Assembly: GCF_000215705.1 (NCBI RefSeq)
Contig: NC_015677.1
Coordinates: forward strand, 310,001-374,000
Origin: Ramlibacter tataouinensis TTB310
GTDB lineage: Bacteria; Pseudomonadota; Gammaproteobacteria; Burkholderiales; Burkholderiaceae_C
Length of the DNA: 64,000 bases
Reading direction: 5' to 3'
The translations under genes and the position numbers were made by a program. The notes below the pieces were generated by a model. That model ran no database searches. It worked only from the letters and a program-made list of their open reading frames with translations, and was not told the origin of the DNA. Position 1 is the stretch's first letter; each line of letters starts with the position of its first letter. This document shows, in pieces, positions 39,803 to 50,686 of the stretch.

Positions 39803-40649
39803 CGCGTTTCCCCGCCTCCTCCCCCCCGGCCCGCATGCCCAGCACGGCCGCGCCGATGATCAAGGCGGCCGCCACGGCGATGCTGCCGGTCAGCGGCCGG
39901 CCCGTCACCCCCAGCAGCAGCACGGTGGAGGCCAGCGGCGTCAGGTAGCTCAGGATGCCGATCTGCCGCGCGTCGCCGGTCTTGAGCGCCTTGTCCCACA
40001 GGAAGAAGGCCGCGCCCAGCGGCCCCAGCCCCATGGCCGCCAGCAGCGCCCAGTCGCGCGCGGACAGCGCCGTGACCGGCTCCAGCGCCCAGTGGCAGGC
40101 CAGCGAGAGCAGGCCCGATACCAGGCCGAACAGGCCGATGGCCGCGGTGGGGAAAGCCGCCACGCGCCGCGTCGCCAGCGAGTAGCTGGCCCAGATGAAG
40201 GCCGAGCCCAGCGCCGGCAGGTAGCCCCAGGACCAGGCGCCGCGCACGCCATCCCCCGCGCTGCCCAGGATGGCGATGGCCGCGCCGGCGAAGCCGGCCA
40301 GCGCCGCGGCCACGTGCGCCGCCCGCAGCCGCAGGCCGGGCAGGAACAGCGGCGCCAGCACCACGATCAGCAGCGGCCAGAGGTAGTTGACCAGGTTGGC
40401 CTCCACCGGCGGCGCCAGGCGCAGCGCCACGAACAGCAGGAAGTGGAAGCCGAACAGGCCATAGATGCCCAGGGCCAGCGTGCGCGGCGGCACGCGCCAC
40501 TGGCGTGCCAGCGGCCAGGCCGGCACGCTGCCGATCACCAGCGCGATGCCGGTGAGCAGGAAGGGCGGCAGGTGCGAGAGCGAGACGCCCAGCGTGGCGA
40601 TGGAGGCCCACAGGGCGATGGCGCCCAGGGCATACAGGTTGGCATGCAT
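39777..40649 (-). CDS. EamA/DMT-family transporter
   Basis: 290-aa inner-membrane protein with ten predicted helices as two five-helix EamA repeats (about 5-125 and 143-280). The second half contains FIWASYSLATRR and GPLGAAFFLWDKALKTGDA, reminiscent of the YddG-like aromatic amino acid exporter branch. ATG at 40649; a second ATG lies two codons upstream-overlapping in the same CATGCATG stretch. The gene is monocistronic, convergent with the kinase gene. The substrate is unknown. Confidence 0.9.
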   Translation of the reverse strand: MHANLYALGAIALWASIATLGVSLSHLPPFLLTGIALVIGSVPAWPLARQWRVPPRTLALGIYGLFGFHFLLFVALRLAPPVEANLVNYLWPLLIVVLAPLFLPGLRLRAAHVAAALAGFAGAAIAILGSAGDGVRGAWSWGYLPALGSAFIWASYSLATRRVAAFPTAAIGLFGLVSGLLSLACHWALEPVTALSARDWALLAAMGLGPLGAAFFLWDKALKTGDARQIGILSYLTPLASTVLLLGVTGRPLTGSIAVAAALIIGAAVLGMRAGGEEAGKRASRAGSSG

Positions 40650-40689
40650 GCCGCGAGCGTAATGCCTGGCGCGGCCCGGGGCCGTGGCT

Positions 40690-41919
40690 TCAGCGCCCGA
40701 GCCGGGCCAGCACGTCCTCGGCCTCCTGCAGGTCGCGCCCGTACTCCGTCAGGTAGCGGTCCCGCTCCTCGCTGGACCATTCGGCCGGCGAGAAGCTGTC
40801 GGCGGCGTAGCGCCGGCTGGTGTGCACCAGGCCGGACAGCCGCTGCATCATCGCCCGGTCGGGGAAGGTGTCGGGCTGCAGCAGGAAGCCCTCCACGTCC
40901 ACCAGCTTGAGCGGGAAGGCGGGCGACTTGTCGCGCAGCAGCGCGCCAAACAGGTTGAGCCGGAACTCGGCGGGGCCGGCCGGCACCTCGCCGTTGAACT
41001 GCAGCAGCGCCACGGGCTGGTCGTTGGCGTCGAACACGCGGCCGCTGACCACGTAGCGGCCGGCCACCCGCACCTGGGCGCCCAGGTAGAAGTTGAGCGA
41101 GCCGCGCTCCAGCGCCTCGCGCGCCCCGCCTGTCCAGGTGGCGGGCACCAGCGGCTGGTAGACCACGTCGAAATGCGCCACGCCGGCCTGGCCCTGGGCC
41201 TGCACCTGGGCCAGCACGCGGATGGTGCCGGCCTGCTGGGCGAAGCCCTGGGCCTGCGGCGTCAGGCGGGCGCTGTAGCGGCCGTCGCCGGCGGCCTCGT
41301 CGGCGCCCGCGCCGTCGTCGGTGAAGGCGAGCGGGGCTTCGACGATGGTGATCAGGGCCGTGGTGTCGGGAACGCTGCGTGCCGCGGCGCGCTCGACCAC
41401 CAACGGCAGGCTGCGGCCGTTCTCGTCCACCGCCTCCACGGTGAACCGCACCGACTCGCCGCCGCTCAGGAACACGCGTTCTTGGGTGGTGCGCAGCCGC
41501 ACGCCCCCGGGCGCCCGGCCCTGGGCGTTGCGCAGTGGCTTGTCCTCGGCCACCGGCTCGAACGGGCGCACCTGGTCCGGGTGCTCCGCCAGCGGCCGCG
41601 ATTCGGGCGGGTAGCGCGTGGCCTCGCGGTAGCGGGTGTAGACCTCCTCGGCGCGGTCGTAGCGCGCCTGCCACAGCGTGCGCTGCTGCGCGCGCGCCGC
41701 GCGCGCAGCAGCGCCGAAGGCCTCGGGTGCGCTGGCGCCGGAAGCGGGCGAGGGCGCGGCCGCACTGGCACCGCCGGCGTTTCCGGCTGCGGCCAGGGAC
41801 GCCTCGCTGCCGCGGGCCTGCGTGTCATGGCCCCACCAGGCCAGCAGCGCCGCGCCGGCCGCCACGGCGAAGGCCGCGGGCCAGCGCCTGCGCAGCGTCC
41901 GTCTCAATCCATCCCGCAT
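40690..41919 (-). CDS. Unrecognised membrane-anchored protein with beta-rich periplasmic part
   Basis: 409-aa protein that I do not recognise. Residues about 13-29 form one helix (after a very basic RRTLRRR start), placing the rest in the periplasm. An Ala/Pro/Ser linker (about 37-67) leads to a helical stretch with RYDRAEEVYTRYREATRYPPE, then a long beta-rich region with Ig/adhesin-like wording (VRFTVEAVDENGRSLPLVV, GRYVVSGRVFDANDQPVALLQFNGE), and a charged C-terminal helix. Start ATG 41919. It lies 49 bp after the secreted hydrolase-like gene and is probably cotranscribed, which suggests the two products work together (carrier, inhibitor or partner). Confidence 0.75.
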   Translation of the reverse strand: MRDGLRRTLRRRWPAAFAVAAGAALLAWWGHDTQARGSEASLAAAGNAGGASAAAPSPASGASAPEAFGAAARAARAQQRTLWQARYDRAEEVYTRYREATRYPPESRPLAEHPDQVRPFEPVAEDKPLRNAQGRAPGGVRLRTTQERVFLSGGESVRFTVEAVDENGRSLPLVVERAAARSVPDTTALITIVEAPLAFTDDGAGADEAAGDGRYSARLTPQAQGFAQQAGTIRVLAQVQAQGQAGVAHFDVVYQPLVPATWTGGAREALERGSLNFYLGAQVRVAGRYVVSGRVFDANDQPVALLQFNGEVPAGPAEFRLNLFGALLRDKSPAFPLKLVDVEGFLLQPDTFPDRAMMQRLSGLVHTSRRYAADSFSPAEWSSEERDRYLTEYGRDLQEAEDVLARLGR

Positions 41920-41968
41920 GCGCGCCGGTCCTGCTGGTGCGCCATCCGTGCCATCGAATGGTTCGGTA

Positions 41969-42853
41969 TCAGCGGGCGTTGGTGACCATGTCGGCCCGCA
42001 CCTTGGACACCACGCCGGCCCAGTTGCCCCGGGTGTAGTGGTCCAGCGACTCGCTGTCGTCGCGGAAGCGCACCGAGTGGTAGGCCCACTTGGCGCGGCC
42101 ACCCTCGTTGGCCGCGGTGCCCAGGGTCAGGTCGTTGCACAGCCAATCGGTGGGGTTGCAGTAGCTGCCGCCGCCCGAGCCGGACACGCCCCCGGCCGAG
42201 TGGTAGGCCACGGCCTCGTCGTCCTGGCCGGCCAGGATGCCCGAGTACAGCGTGCCCTTGGCGCCGGCGTACATGTAGAACCACTTGGCGCGGGTCTGGT
42301 TGTGGTCGTACATCGCGCGGGCGGTGGAGGTCTTGAGGTCCGAGGTGAGCGGGTCCGACACCGCCCAGCTGCCGGCGTCCGCCAGCTCGCTGCCGCCGGC
42401 CGCGCCGGCCGCGATGTTCACCCACTTGATGTTCCAGCCGGTCTGGGTTCCGCCGGTGTCGCCGCACACGCCGGAGCTGCTGGGCGCGGCGTTCTTCACG
42501 TTGCGCGTGCTGCCGCCGTACAGCGACAGGGCATAGCCGATCTGCAGGTCGCCGGCGCTGTGCGCCGCGACGTAGCACCAGTTGGCGCCGGTGCAGTAGC
42601 AGTCCAGCGCGTCGCGTATGCGGGCGTTGGTGGTGCTGATGCGGCCATAGCCGTCCCAGTTGACCGATTTCTTGTTGACGCCGGCCTCGGTACTGCCCGG
42701 GCCCCAGTAGGTGAAGTCGGCGTGGTTGCCCACGGCGCCGCCGCCGGTGCGGCCGTTGATCCAGAGCGAGTAGTTGGTGGCCAGGGCGCCGCCGGCGAGG
42801 CAGGCGAGGGCGCCGGCCAGGGCGATCCAGCGGCGCGAGCGAGACTGGGGCAT
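41969..42853 (-). CDS. Secreted protein with hydrolase-like HSAG motif, function unknown
   Basis: 294-aa exported protein: signal peptide 1-25 (GGALA-TN) and a strong GGGAGGAAACC ribosome site before ATG 42853. Residues 95-105 read YVAAHSAGDLQ, a lipase-like nucleophile elbow variant with Ser99; several cysteines (85, 87, 93 and in GVCGDTGG, SYCNPTDWLC) suggest disulfides. A second HSAGG occurs near DDEAVAYHSAGGVSG. Gly/Ser/Asn/Trp content is high. An alpha/beta-hydrolase-type secreted enzyme is the best guess, not established. Its partner is the membrane protein 49 bp downstream. Confidence 0.75.
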   Translation of the reverse strand: MPQSRSRRWIALAGALACLAGGALATNYSLWINGRTGGGAVGNHADFTYWGPGSTEAGVNKKSVNWDGYGRISTTNARIRDALDCYCTGANWCYVAAHSAGDLQIGYALSLYGGSTRNVKNAAPSSSGVCGDTGGTQTGWNIKWVNIAAGAAGGSELADAGSWAVSDPLTSDLKTSTARAMYDHNQTRAKWFYMYAGAKGTLYSGILAGQDDEAVAYHSAGGVSGSGGGSYCNPTDWLCNDLTLGTAANEGGRAKWAYHSVRFRDDSESLDHYTRGNWAGVVSKVRADMVTNAR

Positions 42854-42995
42854 GGTTTCCTCCCGTGTTGTGTTCTGTACCGCGGCCATTGTTCGCGGAC
42901 GGAACCCGGCCCGGGATTGGTGGAAACACCGGGCGCGCCGGAGTTCGAAGGGTGCTACCGATTTGGCTTTATTTCCCCCCCCCCTTTTCCCCCCG

Positions 42996-43027
42996 CCCCT
43001 CTTCGCCCCCGCCGGGGCGAAGAGGGG
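42996..43027. repeat. Perfect 14-bp inverted repeat
   Basis: CCCCTCTTCGCCCC (42996-43009) and its complement at 43014-43027, loop CGCC. It follows the C10/T4/C6 tract. On neither strand is there a clean T-run, so it is not a standard terminator. Confidence 0.85.
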
Positions 43028-43146
43028 AGCTTTGATTTGGTTTCGTCGCACCGGCTACGCCACTACAGGCCACCGTCGCCACCTCCGCGCGCGTCACGGC
43101 CCGGGCGCTGCAGTCCTAGGAATGGCTGCCCGACCAGCGCGCAGCC

Positions 43147-43177
43147 GCGAGCCAGCGCGCAAGCGCGGCTGGCTCGC
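43147..43177. repeat. Second inverted repeat in the lipA downstream region
   Basis: GCGAGCCAGC-GCGC at 43147-43160 pairs with GCGC-G-GCTGGCTCGC at 43163-43177, leaving a 2-nt AA turn and one bulged G. Near-cruciform quality. Confidence 0.8.
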
Positions 43178-43363
43178 AAGGGGAAGCCAGCATCCCCTCT
43201 TCTTGTCTCGTCCTGGCCAGCGCTTCGCGCGGCCAGCGGCTCCGAGCCTGCCAGCGTCGAAGCGCGTCCAACAGCAGGTTCGCGCCGGGGGGAGAAGGGG
43301 GAGAAGGCGAGGAGCTCCTGCAGCCTACAAGCAGGCCAGCACCACTATCCGCCGCGCGGCGTC

Positions 43364-44347
43364 TCAGGCCACGCCGGCCGCGTGCGCCTGCTGGTCGGCG
43401 TGGTAGCTGGAGCGCACCATGGCGCCGACGGCGGCGTGGGAAAAGCCCATCTCGTAGGCCTTGGCCTCGAACATCCTGAAGGTGTCCGGGTGCACGTAGC
43501 GCCGCACCGGCAGGTGCGAGGTGGAGGGCGCCAGGTACTGGCCGATGGTGAGCATGTCGATGCCGTGCGCGCGCATGTCGCGCATGACCTCCAGGATCTC
43601 CTCGTCGGTCTCGCCCAGGCCCACCATCAGCCCGCTCTTGGTCGGCACCGTGGGGTGCAGCGCCTTGAACTTCTTCAGCAGGTTCAGGCTGAAGCGGTAG
43701 TCGGAGCCGGGCCGCGCCTCCTTGTACAGGCGCGGGATGGTCTCCAGGTTGTGGTTCATCACGTCCGGCGGCGCGGCCTTGAGGATCTCCAGCGCGCGGT
43801 CGTCGCGGCCGCGGAAGTCGGGCACCAGGATCTCGATGGTGGTGCCGGGCGAGAGCTCGCGCGTGCGGCGGATGCAGTCCACGAAGTGCTGGCTGCCGCC
43901 GTCGCGCAGGTCGTCCCGGTCCACGCTGGTGATGACCACGTACTTGAGCTGGAGGCGGGCGATGGTGCGCGCCAGCATCGAAGGCTCGCTGGCGTCCAGC
44001 GGGTCCGGCCGTCCGTGGCCCACGTCGCAGAACGGGCAGCGGCGGGTGCACTTGTCGCCCATGATCATGAAGGTCGCCGTGCCCTTGCCGAAGCACTCGC
44101 CGATGTTGGGGCAGGACGCTTCCTCGCACACCGTGTGCAGGTTGCTTTCGCGCAGGATCTGCTTGATCTCGTAGAAGCGCGTGGTGGGCGAGCCGGCGCG
44201 CACGCGGATCCACTCGGGCTTCTTCAGCAGCTCGCCCTGCTCCACCTTGACCGGGATGCGCGACAGCTTGGCCGCGGCCTTCTGCTTGGCCAGCGGGTTG
44301 TAGGCCTCGGTGGCCTGGGCCTCGCGCACGACGGGGTTGGAGCTCAT
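43364..44347 (-). CDS. lipA: Lipoyl synthase
   Basis: 327-aa radical SAM enzyme inserting two sulfurs into octanoyl groups on lipoyl domains. The auxiliary cluster ligands are Cys74, Cys79 and Cys85 ([12 protein letters not shown]) and the radical SAM CX3CX2C is Cys100, Cys104, Cys107 (CTRRCPFC). The C-terminal RSSYHAD contains the Ser that ligates the auxiliary cluster. It starts 12 bp after lipB, in the minus-strand operon dat-DUF493-lipB-lipA. Confidence 0.98.
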   Translation of the reverse strand: MSSNPVVREAQATEAYNPLAKQKAAAKLSRIPVKVEQGELLKKPEWIRVRAGSPTTRFYEIKQILRESNLHTVCEEASCPNIGECFGKGTATFMIMGDKCTRRCPFCDVGHGRPDPLDASEPSMLARTIARLQLKYVVITSVDRDDLRDGGSQHFVDCIRRTRELSPGTTIEILVPDFRGRDDRALEILKAAPPDVMNHNLETIPRLYKEARPGSDYRFSLNLLKKFKALHPTVPTKSGLMVGLGETDEEILEVMRDMRAHGIDMLTIGQYLAPSTSHLPVRRYVHPDTFRMFEAKAYEMGFSHAAVGAMVRSSYHADQQAHAAGVA

Positions 44348-44359
44348 GGTGTGTGTCCT

Positions 44360-45040
44360 TCAGGGCGCCAGCAGCACGGCCAAGTGACGGCTCAGCCTTT
44401 GCGCGGCCTCGTCCCAGGGGAGGGAGACGCCGATTGTAGAAAGGTCCACCGTCCGCAGCCCGGCATGGCCGCAGGGGTTGATGCGGGAGAAGGGTTCCAG
44501 GTCCATGGCCACGTTCAGCGCCAGGCCGTGGTAGGTGCAGTGGCGGCTGACCTTGATGCCCAGGGCGGCGATCTTGCCCAGCCCTTCGAAGGAACTCCCT
44601 TCCCCTTTAGGGGATGGCTGGGGTGGGGGCAGGCGCGCATGGGCGAAGGGATCGTCCAGGCGCACGTAGATCCCCGGCGCGCCGGCCACCCGGTGCCCGG
44701 TCACCCCCAGGCCGGCCAGGGTGCGGATGACGGCCTCCTCCAGGCGGTAGACGTATTCCTTGATGAAGTAGCCGGCGCGCCGCAGGTCGATCAGCGGGTA
44801 GGCCACCACCTGGCCGGGGCCGTGGTAGGTGACCTGGCCGCCGCGGTCGGTGGCGACCACCGGGATGTCGCCGGGCAGCAGCAGGTGCTCGGGCCTGCCG
44901 GCCAGGCCCTGGGTGAACACCGGCGGGTGTTCGCACAGCCACAGCTGGTCGGGCGTGTCCGCCGCACGGGCGGCGGTGAAGGCCTGCATGGCCCGGTACG
45001 TGGCCAGGTAGCCGACCCGCCCGCGTACCTGCGGCTCCAT
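44360..45040 (-). CDS. lipB: Octanoyltransferase LipB, with a repeat-encoded insertion
   Basis: 226-aa octanoyl-ACP:protein transferase. Catalytic Cys190 (INPCGHAG) and Lys156 ([10 protein letters not shown]) are intact, as is [12 protein letters not shown] (residues 66-77). Residues about 137-152, with the core [12 protein letters not shown], lie between the two catalytic halves and are not found in E. coli LipB; they are read from an intergenic-type repeat inserted in frame (44585-44632). The insertion falls in a loop that is already variable in this family, so the enzyme should still fold. 2 bp separate it from the DUF493 gene. Confidence 0.95.
   Translation of the reverse strand: MEPQVRGRVGYLATYRAMQAFTAARAADTPDQLWLCEHPPVFTQGLAGRPEHLLLPGDIPVVATDRGGQVTYHGPGQVVAYPLIDLRRAGYFIKEYVYRLEEAVIRTLAGLGVTGHRVAGAPGIYVRLDDPFAHARLPPPQPSPKGEGSSFEGLGKIAALGIKVSRHCTYHGLALNVAMDLEPFSRINPCGHAGLRTVDLSTIGVSLPWDEAAQRLSRHLAVLLAP
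44585..44632 (-). repeat. Dispersed repeat translated inside lipB
   Basis: The stretch with CCCCTTTAGGGG (44602-44613) followed by ATGGCTGGGGTGGGGGCA on the plus strand matches, from memory, a common intergenic repeat of Burkholderiales. On the lipB strand it encodes [11 protein letters not shown] without a stop. Confidence 0.65.
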
Positions 45041-45042
45041 GG

Positions 45043-45339
45043 TCAGAGCACGACCTTGACCATCGGGTGGGTGGACAGCGTGCGGTAGAGCTCGTCCAGC
45101 TGCTCGCGGCTGGTGGCGTTGATCGTGATGGTCACGCCCAGGTAGTTGCCGGCCTTGCTGTCGCGCAGCTCGATGCTGGACGCGTCGAAGCCCGGGTCGA
45201 AGCGCTGCGCGATGTGGGTGACGGCGTGGACGAAGCCGTCCACCTTGGCGCCCATCACCTTGATGGGAAAGCGCGACGGGTAGTCGATCAGGGAATCCTT
45301 GCGCGGATCGGTGGGCGGCGTGGCGGAGGAGGTGGTCAT
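45043..45339 (-). CDS. DUF493 (YbeD-like) protein
   Basis: 98-aa small protein of the DUF493/YbeD family, which has an ACT-like alpha/beta fold and sits next to lipB in many proteobacteria. Visible: [15 protein letters not shown], then [30 protein letters not shown] as a family-like C-terminal half. The location suggests a role around lipoate metabolism, but none is demonstrated. ATG 45339; 2 bp after the transaminase stop region and 2 bp before lipB. Confidence 0.93.
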   Translation of the reverse strand: MTTSSATPPTDPRKDSLIDYPSRFPIKVMGAKVDGFVHAVTHIAQRFDPGFDASSIELRDSKAGNYLGVTITINATSREQLDELYRTLSTHPMVKVVL

Positions 45340-45341
45340 GG

Positions 45342-46229
45342 TCAGGAGGACTGCTTGGCGCGCTGGTAGAGCGCGTACAGCTGCTGGTAGATGGGGCCGG
45401 GCCGGCCGCTTCCAATGGGCCGGCCGTCCAGGCGGGTGACCGGCAGCACCTCCTTGGTGGCCGAGGACAGCATCAGCTCGTCGGCCGCGAACACCTCCTC
45501 GCGCGGGATGCGGCGCAGCTGGAAGCCGACGCCGGCATCGCGGCACAGCTGCTCGATCAGGCCGTAGCGTATGCCTTCCAGCACCAGATGGTCGCGCGGC
45601 GCGCCCATCACCACGCCGTCCTGGACCACCCACACGTTGGACGCGGCGGCCTCGCTCAGGAAGCCGTCGCGGAACATCACCGTCTCCGCCGCGCCCTCGT
45701 CGGCGCTGAGCTGGCGCGACAGCACGGCGCCGGCCAGGCTGATGCTCTTGATGTGCGCCTTCTCCCAGCGAAAGTCGTCCGCCGTGACGCAGGCCACGCC
45801 CTCGCTGCGGTCGCCGGGCTTGGCCGGGCTCATGCGGTTGCTCATCGCGAACACCGTGGGGGTGACGCCCTGCACCATCACATGGTCGCGCATGGCCACG
45901 CCGCGGGTGACCTGCAGGTAGACCAGCTGATCCAGGCTTTCCGCCTTTGCCCCGCAGGATCGGGCGTAGGCATCGATCAGCTTCATGACCAGCTCGCGCC
46001 ACTGCGCCGCGCTCAGGGGATTGGCGATGCGCAGCTCGCCCAGGCTGCGGCCCAGGCGGGCCGTGTGCTCCTCGAAGCGGAACGGCCGCCCGCCGTACAC
46101 CGGCACCACCTCGTACACGCCGTCGCCGAAGATGAAGCCGCGGTCCATGACGCTTACCTTGGCATCGCGCAGGGTGGTGAACTCGCCGTTCAGGTAGCAG
46201 GGCAGGGCGGGGAGGGCAGCGTCGGTCAT
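45342..46229 (-). CDS. dat: D-amino-acid transaminase (class IV aminotransferase)
   Basis: 295-aa PLP-dependent fold-type IV aminotransferase. Lys161 in KAHIKSISL is the cofactor lysine, and the late block [21 protein letters not shown] (core SATKEVLPV) fits D-alanine transaminase-like enzymes of Burkholderiales more than branched-chain IlvE. It would interconvert D-Ala and D-Glu or related pairs. First gene of the lip operon. A GACAAT box ends 6 nt before ATG 46229 with no clear ribosome site, so the operon message may be leaderless. Confidence 0.9.
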   Translation of the reverse strand: MTDAALPALPCYLNGEFTTLRDAKVSVMDRGFIFGDGVYEVVPVYGGRPFRFEEHTARLGRSLGELRIANPLSAAQWRELVMKLIDAYARSCGAKAESLDQLVYLQVTRGVAMRDHVMVQGVTPTVFAMSNRMSPAKPGDRSEGVACVTADDFRWEKAHIKSISLAGAVLSRQLSADEGAAETVMFRDGFLSEAAASNVWVVQDGVVMGAPRDHLVLEGIRYGLIEQLCRDAGVGFQLRRIPREEVFAADELMLSSATKEVLPVTRLDGRPIGSGRPGPIYQQLYALYQRAKQSS

Positions 46230-46235
46230 GCGTGG

Positions 46236-46241
46236 ATTGTC
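46236..46241 (-). promoter_or_regulatory. -10 box candidate for the dat-lipB-lipA operon
   Basis: Minus-strand GACAAT with exactly 6 nt to the start codon, identical in sequence and spacing to the box before the CoA-transferase gene at 34122-34127. Confidence 0.45.
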
Positions 46242-46318
46242 GCGGTTTGCAAAACACCCGTGACCCGCCTGAAGCCGAGCTCGCAGCTCAGGCTCGCGGA
46301 ATCGTCGTGGTTTCTACC

Positions 46319-46324
46319 TATAAT
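46319..46324 (+). promoter_or_regulatory. -10 box of the atp operon
   Basis: Consensus TATAAT 46 bp before the atpI start. The expected -35 position holds no good match. Confidence 0.5.
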
Positions 46325-46370
46325 CAGTGGCTTTGTCGAAATTCAGGACCCAAGGCGCGGGCTGCGAACG

Positions 46371-46832
46371 ATGACAACCAGGCCGGCGCCTCCTGATGCG
46401 GAGGACGAGCCCCCCATCACGCCGCTGAACGCCGAACAGGCACGTCAGCTGCGCGAGCGCCACCCATCAGTCTCCCCCTGGTGGGTGGTGTCGGGGCAGT
46501 TCGCGGTGGCGCTCGTGGCGGCCTTGGCCGCCTGGGCCTGGACCGGGAGGCACAACGTCGGTTGGTCGGTGGCCTATGGCGCGCTGGCCGTGGCGGTGCC
46601 GGCCGGCGTGTTCGCGCGGGCGCTGGCCCGGCGGACCGCCCGGGGCGGCGGCGTCGGTGCCGGGCTGCTGGCGTGGGAGCTGGTCAAGATCGGCCTGACC
46701 GTGGCCTTGCTGGCGGCGGCGCCCCGTGTGGTGGCGCAGCTGGACTGGCTGGGCTTGCTGGCGGGCGTGGTCCTGGCGACGAAGGTGTATTGGGTGGCGC
46801 TGGCCGTGTGGCGGGCGCCCAGGGCGAATTGA
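46371..46832 (+). CDS. atpI: ATP synthase subunit I
   Basis: 153-aa membrane protein with four helices after a hydrophilic Pro/Glu-rich N-terminus (about 35 residues). AtpI assists assembly of the c-ring and is the first, least conserved gene of atp operons. ATG 46371 is chosen as the first Met after the -10 box; no strong ribosome site is visible. It is followed 14 bp later by atpB. Confidence 0.85.
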   Translation: MTTRPAPPDAEDEPPITPLNAEQARQLRERHPSVSPWWVVSGQFAVALVAALAAWAWTGRHNVGWSVAYGALAVAVPAGVFARALARRTARGGGVGAGLLAWELVKIGLTVALLAAAPRVVAQLDWLGLLAGVVLATKVYWVALAVWRAPRAN

Positions 46833-46846
46833 GAACTGAAAGAGCC

Positions 46847-47725
46847 ATGGCTGCCGAAAACGGACCGAACGCAGGCGAGTACATCCAGCACCACCTGCAG
46901 CACCTGCAGAAGAACTTCTCGTTCGAGAGCGTGCAGCAGACATCCATCGTCGACTTCAGCGTCTTCAACCTCGACTCCGTCTTCTATTCGGTGGTGCTGG
47001 GCATCATCGGCTGCTTCATCCTGTGGCGCGCCGCGCGCCGCGCCACCTCGGGCGTGCCGGGCCGCTTCCAGGCCGCGGTGGAGATCCTGGCCGAGATGGT
47101 GGAGACCCAGGCCCGGGGCGTGATCCACAACGAGAAGAGCCGCAAGCTGGTCTCGCCGCTGGCGCTCACGGTGTTCGTCTGGATCTTCCTGATGAACTTC
47201 ATGGACATGCTGCCGGTGGACCTGCTGCCGCAGATCTGGCACACGGCGGGGCCCGCGCTGGGCTTCAAGGACTACATGCGGGTGGTGCCCACGGCCGACC
47301 TGTCCACCACCTTGGGCCTGTCGGTGAGCGTGCTGCTGGTGTGCCTGGCCTACAACATCAAGATCAAGGGCCTGGGCGGCTGGGGCCACGAGCTGATCTC
47401 CGCGCCCTTCGGCGCCCATCCGCTGCTGTGGCCGTTCAACTTCGCCATGCAGATGATCGAATTCCTGGCCAAGACCGTCTCGCACGGCATGCGGCTGTTC
47501 GGCAACATGTTCGCCGGCGAACTCGTGTTCATGCTGATCGCGCTGATGGGCGGCGTGTGGGCCTGGCAGTTCAACCCGCTGTCCGGCGGCTTCTGGCTGG
47601 GTGTCGGCCACGTCGCCGCCGGCACGGTGTGGACGCTGTTCCACATCCTGATCATCACGCTGCAGGCCTTCATCTTCATGATGCTGACGCTGATCTACGT
47701 GGGCCAGGCGCACGACGCGCACTGA
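46847..47725 (+). CDS. atpB: ATP synthase subunit a
   Basis: 292-aa Fo subunit forming the proton half-channels. The essential Arg lies in SHGMRLFGNMFAGE in the fourth helix, and the last helix has LIITLQAFIFMMLTLIYVG. The N-terminus is longer than in E. coli, as in other betaproteobacteria (QHHLQHLQKNF). AGAGCC precedes ATG 46847. Works with subunits b and c in the inner membrane. Confidence 0.98.
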   Translation: MAAENGPNAGEYIQHHLQHLQKNFSFESVQQTSIVDFSVFNLDSVFYSVVLGIIGCFILWRAARRATSGVPGRFQAAVEILAEMVETQARGVIHNEKSRKLVSPLALTVFVWIFLMNFMDMLPVDLLPQIWHTAGPALGFKDYMRVVPTADLSTTLGLSVSVLLVCLAYNIKIKGLGGWGHELISAPFGAHPLLWPFNFAMQMIEFLAKTVSHGMRLFGNMFAGELVFMLIALMGGVWAWQFNPLSGGFWLGVGHVAAGTVWTLFHILIITLQAFIFMMLTLIYVGQAHDAH

Positions 47726-48037
<312 letters not shown>

Positions 48038-48074
48038 TCCCGGCCGCCGGGGCCACGACGGAAAGGACCGTTCC

Positions 48075-48545
48075 GTGAATATCAACGCGACACTGTTCCT
48101 GCAGGCGATCGTCTTCGCGATCCTTGTGTGGTTCACGATGCGCTACATCTGGCCGCCGATCGCCACGGCGCTCGACGAGCGCGCCCGCAAGATCGCCGAG
48201 GGCCTGGCCGCCGCCGACAAGGCCAAGGCCGACCTCGCCGCGGCCGACCGCCGCGTCGAGGAGGAGCTGGCCCGCGCCCGCACCGAGACCGCCACGCTGC
48301 GCGCCGACGCCGAGCGCCGCGCCCAGGCCACCATCGAGGAGGCCAAGGCGCGCGCCACGGAGGAAGGCAACAAGATCATCGCCGCCGCCCGCGCCGAGGC
48401 CGAGCAGCAGACCGTCAAGGCCCGCGAGGCCCTGCGCGAGCAGGTCGCCGCCCTGGCCGTCAAGGGCGCCGAGCAGATCCTGCGCCGCGAGGTCAATGCC
48501 GGCGTGCACGCCGAGCTGCTCAACCGGCTGAAGACCGAGCTGTAG
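48075..48545 (+). CDS. atpF: ATP synthase subunit b
   Basis: 156-aa stator subunit: one N-terminal helix (about 5-26) and a long charged coiled coil rich in Ala, Glu, Arg and Lys. The start is GTG at 48075 ([10 protein letters not shown]), typical for the family. It is followed 2 bp later by atpH. Confidence 0.97.
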   Translation: MNINATLFLQAIVFAILVWFTMRYIWPPIATALDERARKIAEGLAAADKAKADLAAADRRVEEELARARTETATLRADAERRAQATIEEAKARATEEGNKIIAAARAEAEQQTVKAREALREQVAALAVKGAEQILRREVNAGVHAELLNRLKTEL

Positions 48546-48547
48546 AC

Positions 48548-49078
48548 ATGGCTGAACTCGCCACCATTGCCCGCCCGTACGCCGAGGCGCTGTTCGAGTC
48601 GTCCAAGGCCGATCTGAACGGCACCGCGCAGTGGCTGGACGCGCTGGCGGCCGTGGCCGGCAACGCCCAGCTGCTGGACTTCGCGGCCAACCCCCGGGTC
48701 ACCGACCAGCAGGTCTTCGACCTCACCGTCGGCGTGGCCAGGGTTGAATTGCCGCCGGCGGCCCGCAACTTCCTGCGCACCGTCATCGAGAACGGCCGCC
48801 TGGCCGCGCTGCCCGAGGTCGCCGCCCAGTTCCGCGCGCTGAAGAACTCGCAGGGCGGCTCGTCGGACGCGGTGGTCTACAGCGCGTTCCCGATCCCGGC
48901 CGCCTCGCTGGCCGAGGTCGCCGGGGTGCTGGAGAGGCGCTTTCGCCGCAAGCTCAACCTCACCGTGCAGGAAGACCCGTCCCTGATCGGCGGGATCCGC
49001 GTGGTGGTCGGCGACGAGGTGCTGGACACCTCGGTGCGCGCCCGCCTCGAACAGATGAAAGTCGCGCTCACCGCCTGA
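48548..49078 (+). CDS. atpH: ATP synthase subunit delta
   Basis: 176-aa peripheral stalk subunit linking b to the top of F1. [16 protein letters not shown] start and the C-terminal block [25 protein letters not shown] (core GGIRVVVGD) are typical. 2 bp after atpF and 45 bp before atpA. Confidence 0.97.
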   Translation: MAELATIARPYAEALFESSKADLNGTAQWLDALAAVAGNAQLLDFAANPRVTDQQVFDLTVGVARVELPPAARNFLRTVIENGRLAALPEVAAQFRALKNSQGGSSDAVVYSAFPIPAASLAEVAGVLERRFRRKLNLTVQEDPSLIGGIRVVVGDEVLDTSVRARLEQMKVALTA

Positions 49079-49123
49079 AGCCCTCACCGGCGTCGGCCCG
49101 CAAACCTTAACTAGGAAAGAGTC

Positions 49124-50677
<1,554 letters not shown>

Positions 50678-50686
50678 GGAACTGCC

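Larger units (their letters stand above)
42854..43363. other. 510-bp non-coding, hairpin-rich stretch
   Basis: No credible gene. On the minus strand it is the 5' region of the secreted-protein gene and the 3' region of lipA. It contains a C10 run (42975-42984) and C6 run, two large inverted repeats listed separately, a 12-bp CGCCGCGCGGCG palindrome near 43351 and AGGAGCTCCT near 43310. I see no strong promoter. Confidence 0.7.
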
